DNA of 64,000 nt from a bacterium Scap17 (GTDB taxonomy: Bacteria; Pseudomonadota; Gammaproteobacteria; Pseudomonadales; Halomonadaceae), in NCBI GenBank assembly GCA_013376735.1, contig VINJ01000001.1, positions 558,001 through 622,000 of the forward strand. The letters are read 5' to 3'. The notes beneath the pieces were generated by a model. It was given only the letters and a program-made list of their open reading frames with translations, was not told the origin of the DNA and ran no database searches. Both the position numbers and the translations under genes were made by a program. Numbering within the stretch: position 1 is the stretch's first letter; each line of letters opens with the position of its first letter. Positions 43,318 to 55,025 of this stretch are shown here, piece after piece.

Positions 43318-43388
43318 GCTGCGGCAGGGTGTCACACCTTGCCGCAGCGCACAGCTTGCTGAAGCCGGTGCCTTGTGCACCGGCTTTT
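43318..43388 (+). terminator. Double hairpin between sdhB and sucA
   Basis: First, a 15-bp inverted repeat (43318-43332 with 43334-43348, one G-T). Then an 8-bp stem GCCGGTGC (43364-43371) with its complement (43377-43384) and four T. It can end the sdh transcript, partially or fully, before sucA. Confidence 0.75.
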
Positions 43389-43511
43389 GACGATAAAAGA
43401 AGACTCAGATGGTGAAGGCCTCCATGGTTTCGCCATACAGGGCATAATCGAGTGACGCCGACAGCGCTTGTCAGGCGCCTACCCCACCCCATCAGTCAGG
43501 GTGACCGAGAG

Positions 43512-46346
43512 ATGCAAGAAGGCACAATGGAGTTGATGTGGCGCACTTCCCATATGAGCGGGGGGAATGTCCACTACGTAGAAGATCTCTACGAGCGTTA
43601 TCTTGTCGACCCGAATGAGGTTCCCGACGAGTGGCGCAACTACTTTGATACTCTGCCGCGTCATGACGGCAGCCCCTCCCAGGATGTTCCGCTAGCGCCG
43701 ATCCGTGATCAGTTCTACGAGATGGGTCGCAACAGTCGCCGCCCGGTGGCTGTCTCTGCGGGCGAAAGCAGCGAGAACAAGAAGCAGGTTCGTGTTCTCC
43801 AGCTGATCAACGCCTACCGCTTCCGTGGCCACCAGAAGGCGGATATCGACCCCCTCGGTCTGCGCAAGCCGGCACCGGTACCGGACCTCGAGCTGTCCTT
43901 CCATCAGCTGTCCGCCGCTGACATGGACGTCGAGTTCCAGACCGGCTCGCTGTTCCTCGGCAAGGATGTTGCACCGCTCAAGGAAATCCACGCCGCGCTG
44001 GAGCAGACCTACTGCCGCAGCATCGGCGCCGAGTTCATGCACATCGTCAACACGGAAGAGAAGCGCTGGCTGCAACAGCGTTTCGAGTCCGTGCGTTCCA
44101 AGCCGAACTTCTCACGCGATGTCCGTCATCACGTGCTGGAACGTCTGACCGCCGCCGAAGGCCTCGAGAGCTATCTCGCCAGCAAGTACCCGGGCACCAA
44201 GCGCTTTGGTCTGGAAGGCGGTGAATCCTTCATTCCGATGATGGATGAGCTGATCCAGCGCAGCGGCAAGTACGGTACCAAGGAAGTCGTGATCGGCATG
44301 GCCCACCGTGGCCGTCTCAACCTGCTGGTCAACCTGCTGGGCAAGAGCCCGTCCGAGCTGATCGATGAATTCGACGGCAAGAAGCAGATCGCCAAGGGTT
44401 CCGGCGACGTGAAGTACCACCAGGGCTTCAGCTCGAATGTCATGACCCCAGGCGGCGAAGTCCACCTGGCGCTGGCGTTCAACCCGTCGCACCTGGAGAT
44501 CGTCTCTCCGGTGGTGGAAGGCTCCGTGCGTGCCCGTCAGGATCGTCGTGAAGACGCCGAGGGTGACAGCGTACTGCCGATTTCCATCCACGGTGACGCG
44601 GCCTTCGCCGGTCAGGGCGTGGTCATGGAAACCTTCCAGATGTCGCAGACCCGTGCCTACAAGACGGGCGGTACCGTGCATGTCGTCATCAACAACCAGG
44701 TGGGCTTCACCACCTCGCGTGCCGATGACGCTCGCTCGACCGAATACTGCACCGACATCGCCAAGATGGTTCAGGCGCCGATCATCCACGTCAATGGCGA
44801 TGATCCGGACGCCGTGCTGCACGCCGCCCAGGTGGCCATCGACTATCGCCAGCAGTTCAAGCGTGATGTGGTGATCGACCTCGTGTGTTACCGCAAGCGC
44901 GGTCACAACGAAGCCGACGAGCCGTCCGGTACCCAGCCGCTGATGTACGCCAAGATCAAGTCCCAGAAGACCGCTCGCGAGAAGTATGCGCAACGTCTGG
45001 TCGAGGAAGGTGTGCTCAGCGAGGAAGAGACCAAGCAGCTGGTCGACCAGTACCGTTCGGATCTCGATGCCGGCAATCACGTGGCCAACGCCCTGGTGAA
45101 ACAGCCGAATACCGGCCTGTTCGTCGACTGGACGCCGTACCTGGGTCATGAGTGGACCGGCGTTGCCGATACCTCGATGGACATGAAGCAGCTGCAAGCG
45201 CTCGCCAACAAGATGTGCGAAGTGCCGGACGGTGTCTCGGTCCAGCGTCAGGTCAACAAGATCTATGAAGACCGTCGCAAGATGGCCGCTGGTGGCATGC
45301 CGCTGAACTGGGGCTTCGCCGAGACACTGGCCTACGCCACCCTGGTCGGTGCCGACCATCCGGTGCGTATCACCGGTCAGGACGTAGGTCGCGGCACCTT
45401 CTCCCACCGTCACGCGGTGGTGCATAACCAGAAGGATGGCAATACCTACGTGCCGCTGCAGCACATCAAGGATGGTCAGGCGACCTTCACCATCCATGAT
45501 TCCTACCTCTCCGAGGAAGCCGTGCTGGCCTTCGAATATGGCTACGCCACCACCATGCCGAATGCGCTGGTGGTGTGGGAAGCCCAGTTCGGTGACTTCG
45601 CCAACGGTGCCCAGGTGGTGATGGACCAGTTCATCTCTTCCGGCGAGAGCAAGTGGGGCCGCCTGTGTGGTCTGACCATGCTGCTGCCGCACGGCTACGA
45701 GGGCCAGGGACCGGAGCACAGCTCCGCACGCCTCGAGCGTTACCTTCAGCTGTGTGCCGAGCACAACATGCAGGTCTGCATGCCGACCACGCCGGCGCAG
45801 ATCTATCATCTGCTGCGTCGTCAGGTCATCCGCTCGCTGCGCAAGCCGCTGGTCGTGCTGTCACCCAAGTCTCTGCTGCGTCACAAGGAAGCGACTTCCA
45901 CCCTCGACGAGCTGGCCGATGGCCGCTTCGAGATGGTGCTGTCCGACAAGGGCAACCTGGAAGCTTCCAAGGTCAAGCGCGTCGTGCTGTGTGCGGGCAA
46001 GGTCTACTATGACCTGGCCGCCTATCGCGCCGAGCAGGGCCGTGAAGATGTTGCCATCATCCGTGTCGAGCAGCTCTATCCCTTCCCGAAGGAAGAGCTC
46101 CAGGCTGCCATCGCCGACTACGAGAATCTCGAGCAGGTGATGTGGTGCCAGGAAGAGCCGCTCAACCAGGGTGCCTGGTATCAGAGTCAGCACCATATGC
46201 GTCAGGTCGCTGAGCAGCACCGTCAGGGGCTTGGCATGAGCCTGGACTTCGCCGGACGCCCGGCCTCTGCGGCACCTGCCGCGGGCTACATGTCCGTTCA
46301 TAACGAGCAGCAGCGCCAGCTGGTCGACGACGCCTTCAACAAGTAA
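43512..46346 (+). CDS. sucA: 2-oxoglutarate dehydrogenase E1 component
   Basis: A 944-residue thiamine diphosphate enzyme decarboxylating 2-oxoglutarate. The N-terminal E2-binding arm (MWRTSHMSGGNVHYVEDLYERYL), GMAHRGRLNLLVN, the HGDAAFAGQGV and NNQVGFTTS ThDP/Mg segment, and the C-terminal transketolase-like domain (GRGTFSHRHAVVH, VVWEAQFGDFANGAQ) are all present. Start 43512 is chosen by homology (MQEGTMELMWRTSH), with GAGAG close upstream; the ATG at 43527 is an alternative. It heads sucA-sucB-lpd. Confidence 0.97.
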   Translation: MQEGTMELMWRTSHMSGGNVHYVEDLYERYLVDPNEVPDEWRNYFDTLPRHDGSPSQDVPLAPIRDQFYEMGRNSRRPVAVSAGESSENKKQVRVLQLINAYRFRGHQKADIDPLGLRKPAPVPDLELSFHQLSAADMDVEFQTGSLFLGKDVAPLKEIHAALEQTYCRSIGAEFMHIVNTEEKRWLQQRFESVRSKPNFSRDVRHHVLERLTAAEGLESYLASKYPGTKRFGLEGGESFIPMMDELIQRSGKYGTKEVVIGMAHRGRLNLLVNLLGKSPSELIDEFDGKKQIAKGSGDVKYHQGFSSNVMTPGGEVHLALAFNPSHLEIVSPVVEGSVRARQDRREDAEGDSVLPISIHGDAAFAGQGVVMETFQMSQTRAYKTGGTVHVVINNQVGFTTSRADDARSTEYCTDIAKMVQAPIIHVNGDDPDAVLHAAQVAIDYRQQFKRDVVIDLVCYRKRGHNEADEPSGTQPLMYAKIKSQKTAREKYAQRLVEEGVLSEEETKQLVDQYRSDLDAGNHVANALVKQPNTGLFVDWTPYLGHEWTGVADTSMDMKQLQALANKMCEVPDGVSVQRQVNKIYEDRRKMAAGGMPLNWGFAETLAYATLVGADHPVRITGQDVGRGTFSHRHAVVHNQKDGNTYVPLQHIKDGQATFTIHDSYLSEEAVLAFEYGYATTMPNALVVWEAQFGDFANGAQVVMDQFISSGESKWGRLCGLTMLLPHGYEGQGPEHSSARLERYLQLCAEHNMQVCMPTTPAQIYHLLRRQVIRSLRKPLVVLSPKSLLRHKEATSTLDELADGRFEMVLSDKGNLEASKVKRVVLCAGKVYYDLAAYRAEQGREDVAIIRVEQLYPFPKEELQAAIADYENLEQVMWCQEEPLNQGAWYQSQHHMRQVAEQHRQGLGMSLDFAGRPASAAPAAGYMSVHNEQQRQLVDDAFNK

Positions 46347-46397
46347 AGGCTCGCGACCCGCAAGGGCACCGAGAGAGAATTGAGTTAAGGAACTCCA

Positions 46398-47948
46398 ATG
46401 GCTATCGATATCAAAGCGCCGTCTTTTCCGGAATCCGTCGCCGAAGGCACCGTGGCGACCTGGCACAAGCAGCCCGGCGACAGCGTCGAGCGTGACGAGC
46501 TGATCGTCGAGATCGAGACCGACAAGGTCGTGCTGGAAGTCGTCGCCCCGCAGGACGGCACCCTGGGCGAGATCAAGGTTCAGGAAGGTGACACCTGCGA
46601 GTCCGAGCAGGTGCTGGGCTCCATCGGTGAGGCAGGTGCTTCCGCCTCTGCTGACACCAAGGGTGACTCCGCTTCCGAAGAGAGCAAGTCCGACAGCAAG
46701 CCGGCCGCCGGTGGCGAAGGCAAGACGCTGGAAGTCAAGGCGCCGAGCTTCCCGGAATCCGTCGCCGAAGGCACCGTCGCCACCTGGCACAAGAAGGTCG
46801 GTGAAGCCTGCGAGCGCGACGAGCTGATCGTCGAGATCGAGACCGACAAGGTCGTGCTGGAAGTCGTGGCTCCGGCCGACGGCGCCCTGAGCGAGATCAA
46901 GGTCGAGGAAGGCGATACCTGCGAGACCGAAGCCGTATTGGCGCTGTTCAGCGCTGGTGCTACCGGTGGTGCCGCGCCGCCCGCTGAGGCAAGCGACGAC
47001 AAGTCCGGCTCTGACGAAGGTCAGGACGAGAAGGTCGGCGACAAGATCCTCGCCCCGGCAGCGCGCAAGATGGTGGCCGAGCACGATCTGGACGTCAGCA
47101 AGCTGGTCGGTTCCGGCAAGGGCGGACGCGTGCTGAAGGAAGACGTGGCCAAGGCCGTCAAGGAAGGCACTGCGGCCAAGTCCGCTGCCAAGCCGGCTGC
47201 CGCACCCAAGGCTGCTGCACCGAAGGCCGCTCCGGCCTTCGAGGGTGAGCGTCCCGAGAAGCGCGTGCCGATGAGCCGCATGCGTCAGACCATCGCCAAG
47301 CGTCTGGTCAATGCCCAGCAGACTGCCGCCATGCTCACCACTTACAACGAAGTGGACATGAGTGCGGTGATGGAGCTGCGCAAGCAGTACAAGGACACCT
47401 TCCAGAAGGTGCACGACACCAAGCTCGGCTTCATGGGCTTCTTCGTCAAGGCGGCCACCGAAGCGCTCAAGCGCTTCCCGGACGTCAATGCCTCCATCGA
47501 CGGCACCGACATCGTCTACCACGGTTACCAGGACATCGGTGTGGCCGTGTCTTCCGATCGCGGTCTGGTCGTGCCGGTGCTGCGTGATACCGATAGCATG
47601 AAGCTCGCCGATGTCGAAAAGACCATCGTCGACTTCGGCCAGCGTGCCCGCGCCGGCAAGCTGGGCATCGATGAGATGCAGGGCGGTACCTTCACGATCA
47701 CCAACGGCGGCATCTTCGGTTCCCTGATGTCCACCCCGATCCTGAATCCGCCGCAGACCGCCATTCTGGGCATGCACAAGATCCAGGAGCGTCCGATGGC
47801 CGTGAACGGTCAGGTCGTCATCCGTCCGATGATGTATCTGGCACTGTCCTACGATCACCGCATGATCGATGGCAAGGATGCAGTCCAGTTCCTCGTCGCC
47901 ATCAAGGACCTGCTGGAAGATCCGGCTCGTTTCCTGCTCGACGTCTGA
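46398..47948 (+). CDS. sucB: Dihydrolipoyl succinyltransferase (E2o) with two lipoyl domains
   Basis: The E2 core of 2-oxoglutarate dehydrogenase, 516 residues. Two tandem lipoyl domains (about 2-76 and 112-186) carry the lipoyl lysines Lys43 and Lys151 in the identical context [11 protein letters not shown]. An acidic/Ala linker, the peripheral subunit-binding domain (about 217-255) and the catalytic domain with SYDHRMIDG (His487, Asp491) follow. E. coli SucB has one lipoyl domain and about 404 residues. The two lipoyl coding segments are nearly identical in DNA over long stretches, suggesting recent duplication or gene conversion. Confidence 0.97.
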   Translation: MAIDIKAPSFPESVAEGTVATWHKQPGDSVERDELIVEIETDKVVLEVVAPQDGTLGEIKVQEGDTCESEQVLGSIGEAGASASADTKGDSASEESKSDSKPAAGGEGKTLEVKAPSFPESVAEGTVATWHKKVGEACERDELIVEIETDKVVLEVVAPADGALSEIKVEEGDTCETEAVLALFSAGATGGAAPPAEASDDKSGSDEGQDEKVGDKILAPAARKMVAEHDLDVSKLVGSGKGGRVLKEDVAKAVKEGTAAKSAAKPAAAPKAAAPKAAPAFEGERPEKRVPMSRMRQTIAKRLVNAQQTAAMLTTYNEVDMSAVMELRKQYKDTFQKVHDTKLGFMGFFVKAATEALKRFPDVNASIDGTDIVYHGYQDIGVAVSSDRGLVVPVLRDTDSMKLADVEKTIVDFGQRARAGKLGIDEMQGGTFTITNGGIFGSLMSTPILNPPQTAILGMHKIQERPMAVNGQVVIRPMMYLALSYDHRMIDGKDAVQFLVAIKDLLEDPARFLLDV

Positions 47949-47959
47949 GACCGCAATGT

Positions 47960-49501
<1,542 letters not shown>

Positions 49502-49525
49502 GCGTCCTTCCGAACAAGAGGCGCG

Positions 49526-49548
49526 TCGCCCCGGCCAGGCCGGGGCGA
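49526..49548 (+). other. Hairpin in the lpd-sucC gap
   Basis: A perfect 11-bp inverted repeat (49526-49536 with 49538-49548) built on CGCCCCGGCC, with no T run. It lies 24 bases after the lpd stop. Confidence 0.6.
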
Positions 49549-49609
49549 ACGGTGGCAGTGGCATCTTGCGACTGCCGTTCGAGTCTAATGCAACCAATGG
49601 CATGACACG

Positions 49610-50776
49610 ATGAACCTTCACGAATATCAGGCAAAACAACTTTTTGCCGACTATGGCCTGCCGGTGTCCAAGGGCTTTGCCGTTGACACCCCGGAAGACG
49701 CTGCTGAAGCGTGCAAGAAGATTGGCGGCGACAAGTGGGTCGTCAAGGCACAGGTCCACGCTGGTGGCCGCGGCAAGGCTGGCGGCGTCAAGCTGGTCGA
49801 CAGCGCACAGGCCGCTTCCGACTTCGCGACCCAGTGGCTGGGCAAGAATCTGGTGACCTACCAGACTGACGAAAACGGTCAGCCGGTCACCAAGATTCTC
49901 GTCGAGAACTGCACCGACATCGCCGAAGAGCTGTACCTGGGCGCCGTCGTTGACCGCACCACTCGTCGCATCGTCTTCATGGCTTCCACCGAAGGCGGCG
50001 TGGAAATCGAGAAGGTTGCTGAAGAGACGCCGGAAAAGATCCTGAAAGCCGAGATCGATCCGCTGGTCGGCGCACAGCCGTACCAGGCGCGCGAACTGGC
50101 CTTCAAGCTGGGTCTGAACCCGACCCAGATCAAGCAGTTCACCAAGATCTTCCTGGGTCTGGCGAAGATGTTCGCCGACAAGGATTTCGCGCTGCTGGAA
50201 ATCAACCCGCTGGTCATCACCGACGAAGGCAACCTCCACTGTCTCGACGGCAAGATCAACATCGACGCCAACGCCGTCTACCGTCACCCGGACCTGCAGG
50301 CGATGCACGATCCGTCCCAGGAAGACGAGCGTGAAGCGCATGCTGCCCAGTTCGAACTGAACTACGTTGCCCTCGACGGCAACATCGGCTGCATGGTCAA
50401 CGGCGCAGGCCTGGCGATGGGCACCATGGACATCGTCAACCTGTCTGGCGGCAAGCCGGCCAACTTCCTCGACGTGGGTGGCGGTGCTACCAAGGAACGC
50501 GTTGCAGAAGCCTTCAAGATCATCCTGTCCGACGACAACGTCAAAGCTGTTCTGGTGAACATCTTCGGCGGCATCGTGCGTTGTGACATGATCGCCGAAG
50601 GCATCATCGGCGCCGTCGAGCAGGTCGGTGTCAACGTGCCGGTCGTGGTGCGTCTGGAAGGTAACAACGCTGAACTCGGCGCCAAGAAGCTGGCCGAAAG
50701 CGGTCTGAACATCATCGCTGCTACCAGCCTGACTGACGCGGCGCAGCAGGTTGTCAAAGCTGCGGAGGGCAAGTAA
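49610..50776 (+). CDS. sucC: Succinyl-CoA synthetase beta subunit
   Basis: A 388-residue ATP-grasp subunit that binds nucleotide and forms succinyl-CoA with SucD. N terminus [18 protein letters not shown], nucleotide-binding [19 protein letters not shown] and the C-terminal [16 protein letters not shown] are standard. Length equals that of E. coli SucC (388). No strong Shine-Dalgarno is visible. Its stop overlaps the sucD start by one base (TAATG). Confidence 0.97.
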   Translation: MNLHEYQAKQLFADYGLPVSKGFAVDTPEDAAEACKKIGGDKWVVKAQVHAGGRGKAGGVKLVDSAQAASDFATQWLGKNLVTYQTDENGQPVTKILVENCTDIAEELYLGAVVDRTTRRIVFMASTEGGVEIEKVAEETPEKILKAEIDPLVGAQPYQARELAFKLGLNPTQIKQFTKIFLGLAKMFADKDFALLEINPLVITDEGNLHCLDGKINIDANAVYRHPDLQAMHDPSQEDEREAHAAQFELNYVALDGNIGCMVNGAGLAMGTMDIVNLSGGKPANFLDVGGGATKERVAEAFKIILSDDNVKAVLVNIFGGIVRCDMIAEGIIGAVEQVGVNVPVVVRLEGNNAELGAKKLAESGLNIIAATSLTDAAQQVVKAAEGK

Positions 50777-51648
50777 TGAGCATTTTGATCGACAAGAACA
50801 CCAAGGTGATCTGCCAGGGCTTCACTGGCGGCCAGGGTACCTTCCACTCTGAACAGGCCATCGCCTACGGCACCAAGATGGTCGGTGGCGTGACGCCGGG
50901 CAAGGGTGGTCAGACTCACCTGGGCCTGCCGGTGTTCAACACCGTTGCCGAAGCCGTTGCCGAGACTGGCGCTGAAGCGTCCGTCATCTACGTGCCGGCA
51001 CCGTTCTGCAAGGATTCCATCCTTGAAGCGGCCAATGCAGGCATCAAGCTGATCGTCTGCATCACCGAAGGCGTGCCGACTCTCGACATGCTGGAAGTCA
51101 AGGTCAAGTGCGACGAGCTGGGCGCGCGCGTCATCGGTCCGAACTGCCCGGGTGTCATCACTCCGGGTGAGTGCAAGATCGGTATCATGCCGGGTCACAT
51201 CCACCAGCCGGGCAAGGTCGGTATCGTGTCTCGTTCTGGCACCCTGACCTACGAAGCCGTCAAGCAGACCACTGACCACGGTTTCGGTCAGTCCAGCTGT
51301 GTCGGTATCGGCGGCGACCCGATCCCGGGTTCCAACTTCATCGACATCCTCGAGATGTTCGAGAAGGACCCGAAGACCGAAGCCATCGTCATGATCGGCG
51401 AGATCGGCGGCTCTGCTGAAGAAGAAGCGGCTGCCTACATCAAGGCGAACGTCACCAAGCCGGTCGTCTCCTACATCGCTGGTGTGACTGCGCCTCCGGG
51501 CAAGCGCATGGGCCATGCAGGCGCCATCATCTCCGGCGGCAAGGGTACTGCCGACGAGAAGTTCGCGGCTCTGGAAGCGGCTGGCGTCAAGACTGTGCGT
51601 TCCCTCGCGCAGATCGGCGATGCCATCAAGGAAGTCACTGGCTGGTAA
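50776..51648 (+). CDS. sucD: Succinyl-CoA synthetase alpha subunit
   Basis: A 290-residue CoA-binding subunit carrying the phosphohistidine. [15 protein letters not shown] is the CoA-binding segment, [20 protein letters not shown] follows, and the phosphorylated His247 lies in [24 protein letters not shown] in the end of sucC serves as the ribosome-binding site. It ends the sdh-suc cluster; a strong terminator follows. Confidence 0.97.
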   Translation: MSILIDKNTKVICQGFTGGQGTFHSEQAIAYGTKMVGGVTPGKGGQTHLGLPVFNTVAEAVAETGAEASVIYVPAPFCKDSILEAANAGIKLIVCITEGVPTLDMLEVKVKCDELGARVIGPNCPGVITPGECKIGIMPGHIHQPGKVGIVSRSGTLTYEAVKQTTDHGFGQSSCVGIGGDPIPGSNFIDILEMFEKDPKTEAIVMIGEIGGSAEEEAAAYIKANVTKPVVSYIAGVTAPPGKRMGHAGAIISGGKGTADEKFAALEAAGVKTVRSLAQIGDAIKEVTGW

Positions 51649-51697
51649 GCCATTGATCTCCTGACACGATCGGCGTCAAGCGGATCGCATGTCACCG

Positions 51698-51730
51698 AAA
51701 GGGCAGGCCCACAGGGCCTGCCCTTTTTTT
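51698..51730 (+). terminator. Terminator of the sdh-suc cluster
   Basis: A perfect 13-bp stem (51698-51710 with 51714-51726, loop ACA) runs into seven T. Confidence 0.95.
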
Positions 51731-51946
51731 GTTTCTGGCCCCCAATAGTGGCTCCCGAATGCATGTCAGTGGGTCTACCAGCGGCCTGTGACGTAGGGCG
51801 AGGGGCGAGGTGTTTCGGCTGATGCAGGCGGGGCAGGTGCGTTCATATCAAGCAATTGATAGTCTGATGACTGTTCATTGGCACCTGACCAAGCGACACG
51901 TGCAGATGCCCCACGGCGTAACACGACTCACTGATAAGGATGTTCC

Positions 51947-52489
51947 ATGCTCAAGTCATTCCCAGCCCTCACGCGTTCCGCGCGCCTGCTGGCGCTGCTG
52001 TCCCTGCCGTTGGCTGCTGGCGTGCCGCTGGCTGCCAGTGCAGATTCCGGCGCGGCGGCAGCCTCCGCCCCTGAAGCTTCAGCGAGCATGCAGGTACCTG
52101 CCAAGGGCATCGAGTCGGTGACCAGTCGTGATGATGTCGCCTCCGTCCAGGCGCGTCTCGAGACGGCTCTCGAGGCCAAGGGGCTGACGCTGTTCAGCGT
52201 CATCGATCATGAAGCGGGAGCCAAGAAGGTGGGCATGGAGCTGCCCGCGACGCATACCGTCATCTTCGGCAATCCCAAGGTGGGCACCCTGTTGATGCAG
52301 TGCAACGGGGCGGCCGCCCTGGACTTGCCGCAGAAGATGCTGATTCGCGCCGTGGAGGGCGGCAGCGTGATCGAGTGGAATGATCCCCAGTACATGGCCA
52401 ATCGTCATGATCTGGGCGACTGCAAGCTGCCGCTGGACAAGACCGCCGGGCTGCTCAAGGGGTTGGCCGCCGAAGCGGCGGGTCAATGA
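51947..52489 (+). CDS. Secreted DUF302 domain protein
   Basis: A 180-residue protein with a signal peptide (basic MLKSFPALTRSAR, hydrophobic core, ASA cleavage near residue 32) and a DUF302 domain: LFSVIDHEAGAKKVGMELPATHTVIFGNPKVGTLLMQ then AALDLPQKMLI. DUF302 folds as a small alpha/beta domain of unknown function; periplasmic copies are common in proteobacteria. AAGGATG precedes the ATG. It is monocistronic, convergent with glpQ. Confidence 0.88.
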   Translation: MLKSFPALTRSARLLALLSLPLAAGVPLAASADSGAAAASAPEASASMQVPAKGIESVTSRDDVASVQARLETALEAKGLTLFSVIDHEAGAKKVGMELPATHTVIFGNPKVGTLLMQCNGAAALDLPQKMLIRAVEGGSVIEWNDPQYMANRHDLGDCKLPLDKTAGLLKGLAAEAAGQ

Positions 52490-52591
52490 AGGCAGCGCTT
52501 ATCACGTGCCGATGCTGATATCGTGCACTGACAACGGGGACTGACGATCGATCGCTGCCAATCAAGCAGGACGAGAAACAAGCAGGACGAG

Positions 52592-52623
52592 AAAGCCGGA
52601 CTCCTCACGGAGTCCGGCTTTTT
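52592..52623. terminator. Bidirectional terminator between the DUF302 gene and glpQ
   Basis: Perfect 13-bp stem (52592-52604 with 52609-52621, loop TCAC) followed by a T run on the plus strand. Confidence 0.85.
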
Positions 52624-52663
52624 GATGTTCCTCTGCCAAGGACTGCCTGTCTTGAAGGGCTGC

Positions 52664-53824
52664 TTACAGAGCCTCACCGTGCTGCTTCAGCCACTGTACG
52701 GCGCGGTCCGGGTAGTCCGTGAAGATACCATCGACCCTGGCGTCGACGAAGAAGGCGCGCAGCATGTCGTCGTAATCGCTGGCCCAGTCCGGAATGCGCC
52801 CTTCATCGAGCCGGAAGGTGTAGGGCATCACGATCAGCCCCTGCGCATGGGCTTCCTCGACCAGCGGCGTGACCTTGATGTCGTCCCGGGTCGAGCTGTC
52901 TTCGATCACCATCGGCTTCCATGGCCCGATGCCATCGGCGTAGGTGGCGATGCGCTGCATGCCGCCTTCCTGATACATCCAGTCATAGTCGTAGGGCTCA
53001 AGCTTGCCATCCGCATCCGGCTGGAAGGTCATGTCCCAGCTGGTCTCGCCCATCAGCTGTACCAGGCGCAGGTCCATCTCCAGCTCAGGCTGCAGCGTGT
53101 CGTGGATGCGCTTGAGGCCATTGGGGTCGAAGACCTGCACGACGGCATTGTCATCGTGCGCGATGTAGCCGTACTGCTTGAGGGTCTCGAGCATGGCTCG
53201 GGAGACCTGCTTGCCTTCCGACTGGTGGAACCAGGGTGCCTTGATCTCCACGTACAGGCCGACATCGCGTCCGGTTGAGTGATTCAGGCCCTGGATCATC
53301 TCGATTTCTTCACTCAGGGTATGCAGGCCGAAGTGCGACTTGCCCAGCGGGAAGCGTTCAGGGTAGTCGGCGACGGGCTCGCCATCCTTGACGGTGAAGC
53401 CCTCGCTGAACGACAGCTTGCGCAGCTCATCCAGCGTGAAGTCGATGGCGTAGTAGCGGCCATCGTCGCGCGCACGCTCGGGGAAGACCTCGGCGACATT
53501 GGTCACGCGATCCAGGAAGCGGTCGTGCAGCACCACCAGCTGGTCGTCCTTGCTCATCACCACGTCCTGCTCGAGGAAGTCGGCGCCCTGGGCGTAGGCC
53601 ATCGCCTTGGCGGCGAGTGTGTGCTCGGGCAGGTAGCCCGAGGCCCCCCGGTGGGCGACCACGACCTTGTCGGTGCCATGGCCGGGGTCGATGCTGCGCA
53701 GAGGCCTGTCATCAGCGAGTGCCGCTGAGGTCGAGGTGGCCAGCAGAGAGCCGACCACGCCCATCATGGCCAGCGGACGACGAATACGGGGGTAAGTCGG
53801 GTGACGCTGGGAAGGATGCGGCAT
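52664..53824 (-). CDS. glpQ: Periplasmic glycerophosphodiester phosphodiesterase
   Basis: A 386-residue GDPD that splits glycerophosphodiesters into glycerol 3-phosphate and alcohol. A signal peptide (residues 1 to about 38, ending SAALA) points to the periplasm. Catalytic residues: His58 and Glu67 in AHRGASGYLPEHT, Glu85 and Asp87 in FLEQDVVMSKD, and His100 in VLHDRF. AAGGTGA precedes the ATG. No glpT or pho genes are adjacent. The neighbouring operon is membrane-lipid related, which fits but does not prove a shared role. Confidence 0.93.
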   Translation of the reverse strand: MPHPSQRHPTYPRIRRPLAMMGVVGSLLATSTSAALADDRPLRSIDPGHGTDKVVVAHRGASGYLPEHTLAAKAMAYAQGADFLEQDVVMSKDDQLVVLHDRFLDRVTNVAEVFPERARDDGRYYAIDFTLDELRKLSFSEGFTVKDGEPVADYPERFPLGKSHFGLHTLSEEIEMIQGLNHSTGRDVGLYVEIKAPWFHQSEGKQVSRAMLETLKQYGYIAHDDNAVVQVFDPNGLKRIHDTLQPELEMDLRLVQLMGETSWDMTFQPDADGKLEPYDYDWMYQEGGMQRIATYADGIGPWKPMVIEDSSTRDDIKVTPLVEEAHAQGLIVMPYTFRLDEGRIPDWASDYDDMLRAFFVDARVDGIFTDYPDRAVQWLKQHGEAL

Positions 53825-53957
53825 GTGAGATCACCTTGAGCTGTGGTTATTGTATGACCGTTCAATAAAGTCGTCTGCCAACATAACAAAGTCTTATTCA
53901 TAAGGCGATCATCAAGTGTTTTTCATGATGAGTAAGAGCCGCTGCTCGGTCGTCCGG

Positions 53958-54962
53958 TCATGTGGTCGCCGAGCGACGCTTGAGCAAGCTTCCCAGCATG
54001 CTGCGTCCCGCCATCACGAAGAACACAGGAGCGCCGGCGATCAGGTAGAAATAGAAGGTCACCGCTCGCCAGATCACCACGGCCGCCGCGGCACTGGCGG
54101 CGCCGATTATCGGGCTGAGCAGGGCAGTGGAGGACAGCTCCGCGCCTCCAGCACCGCCGGGCAGCAGCGTCAGCTGGCCCGCTGCCAGCGAGAGCATCTG
54201 CACGATGAAGGTCCAGCTCCAGTCGATGTCCTGCCCCAGCCCGGACACGGCCAGATAGAGGATCGAGTAGCGCAGCAGCCAATGCGCACAGCAGAGCAGG
54301 AAGATCAGGCTCAGTGTCAGGCGCGGCAGGGCGAGCGTCTCGACCAGCGCATGGCGAAAGTGGATCAGACCCCTCGCCAGCTTGACGCGTGAGCGATGAC
54401 GTACCTTGAGCCAGCGCAGCAGGCGTCCGCTGGTTTTGAGCAGGCGCCGATGATGCTTGCCCAGCGCGGCCAGCAGGCCAAAGCCGATGATCAGCAACAG
54501 CGCCGGCACGGCCAGCATCCACCCCAGGCGCAGGTCGATGGTATGCGAGAGGGCGTAGAGGCCGATGCTGGCCAGTGCCGAGAGGAAGAACAGCATGTCG
54601 GTGATCTGATCGACCGCGAAGACCGCCGTGGCCTGCGCCGGGCGCACCCCCTGACGTGACAGCAGCCCCATCAGGGTAAGCGGACCGCCACTGCCGCCGG
54701 GGGTGGCGCTGATGGCGAACTCGGTCGCCATCACCATGCCGACGGCGCGCCGTTGCCCCAGGTGACCGCCACGCCCGGCCAGCAGCAGACGCAGCCGGCC
54801 GGCGTTCAGGTTCCAACACATGACGATCATGCCGAGCATCAAGAGGAAGGTGTCGAGGGGGAACTGGCGCAACTGGCCGCCAAGTCCGCTGCCACCCAGC
54901 ACCAGCGGTATCGCGATGACCATCACAAGGCCAGCACCCAGTAACCAGAGGGCACGATTCAT
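53958..54962 (-). CDS. Flippase-like membrane protein, lysylphosphatidylglycerol synthase TM family (UPF0104)
   Basis: A 334-residue polytopic protein with about eight hydrophobic helices. TEFAISATPGGSGGPLTLMGLLSRQGV and LLPGGAGGAELSS are the two characteristic Pro-Gly-Gly motifs of the UPF0104/AglD2 family, homologous to the flippase half of MprF. There is no catalytic lysyl-transferase domain. It likely translocates or binds a lipid. It is the last gene in an operon with the DUF2334 and glycosyltransferase genes, which makes a glycolipid or lipid-linked sugar the probable substrate; this is inference. Confidence 0.85.
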   Translation of the reverse strand: MNRALWLLGAGLVMVIAIPLVLGGSGLGGQLRQFPLDTFLLMLGMIVMCWNLNAGRLRLLLAGRGGHLGQRRAVGMVMATEFAISATPGGSGGPLTLMGLLSRQGVRPAQATAVFAVDQITDMLFFLSALASIGLYALSHTIDLRLGWMLAVPALLLIIGFGLLAALGKHHRRLLKTSGRLLRWLKVRHRSRVKLARGLIHFRHALVETLALPRLTLSLIFLLCCAHWLLRYSILYLAVSGLGQDIDWSWTFIVQMLSLAAGQLTLLPGGAGGAELSSTALLSPIIGAASAAAAVVIWRAVTFYFYLIAGAPVFFVMAGRSMLGSLLKRRSATT

Positions 54963-55025
54963 GGCAGATTCCCGCAGCGGGTTGTCACAAGGCCCATACG
55001 ACGGGACTCATACAGTGGGTGGGTC

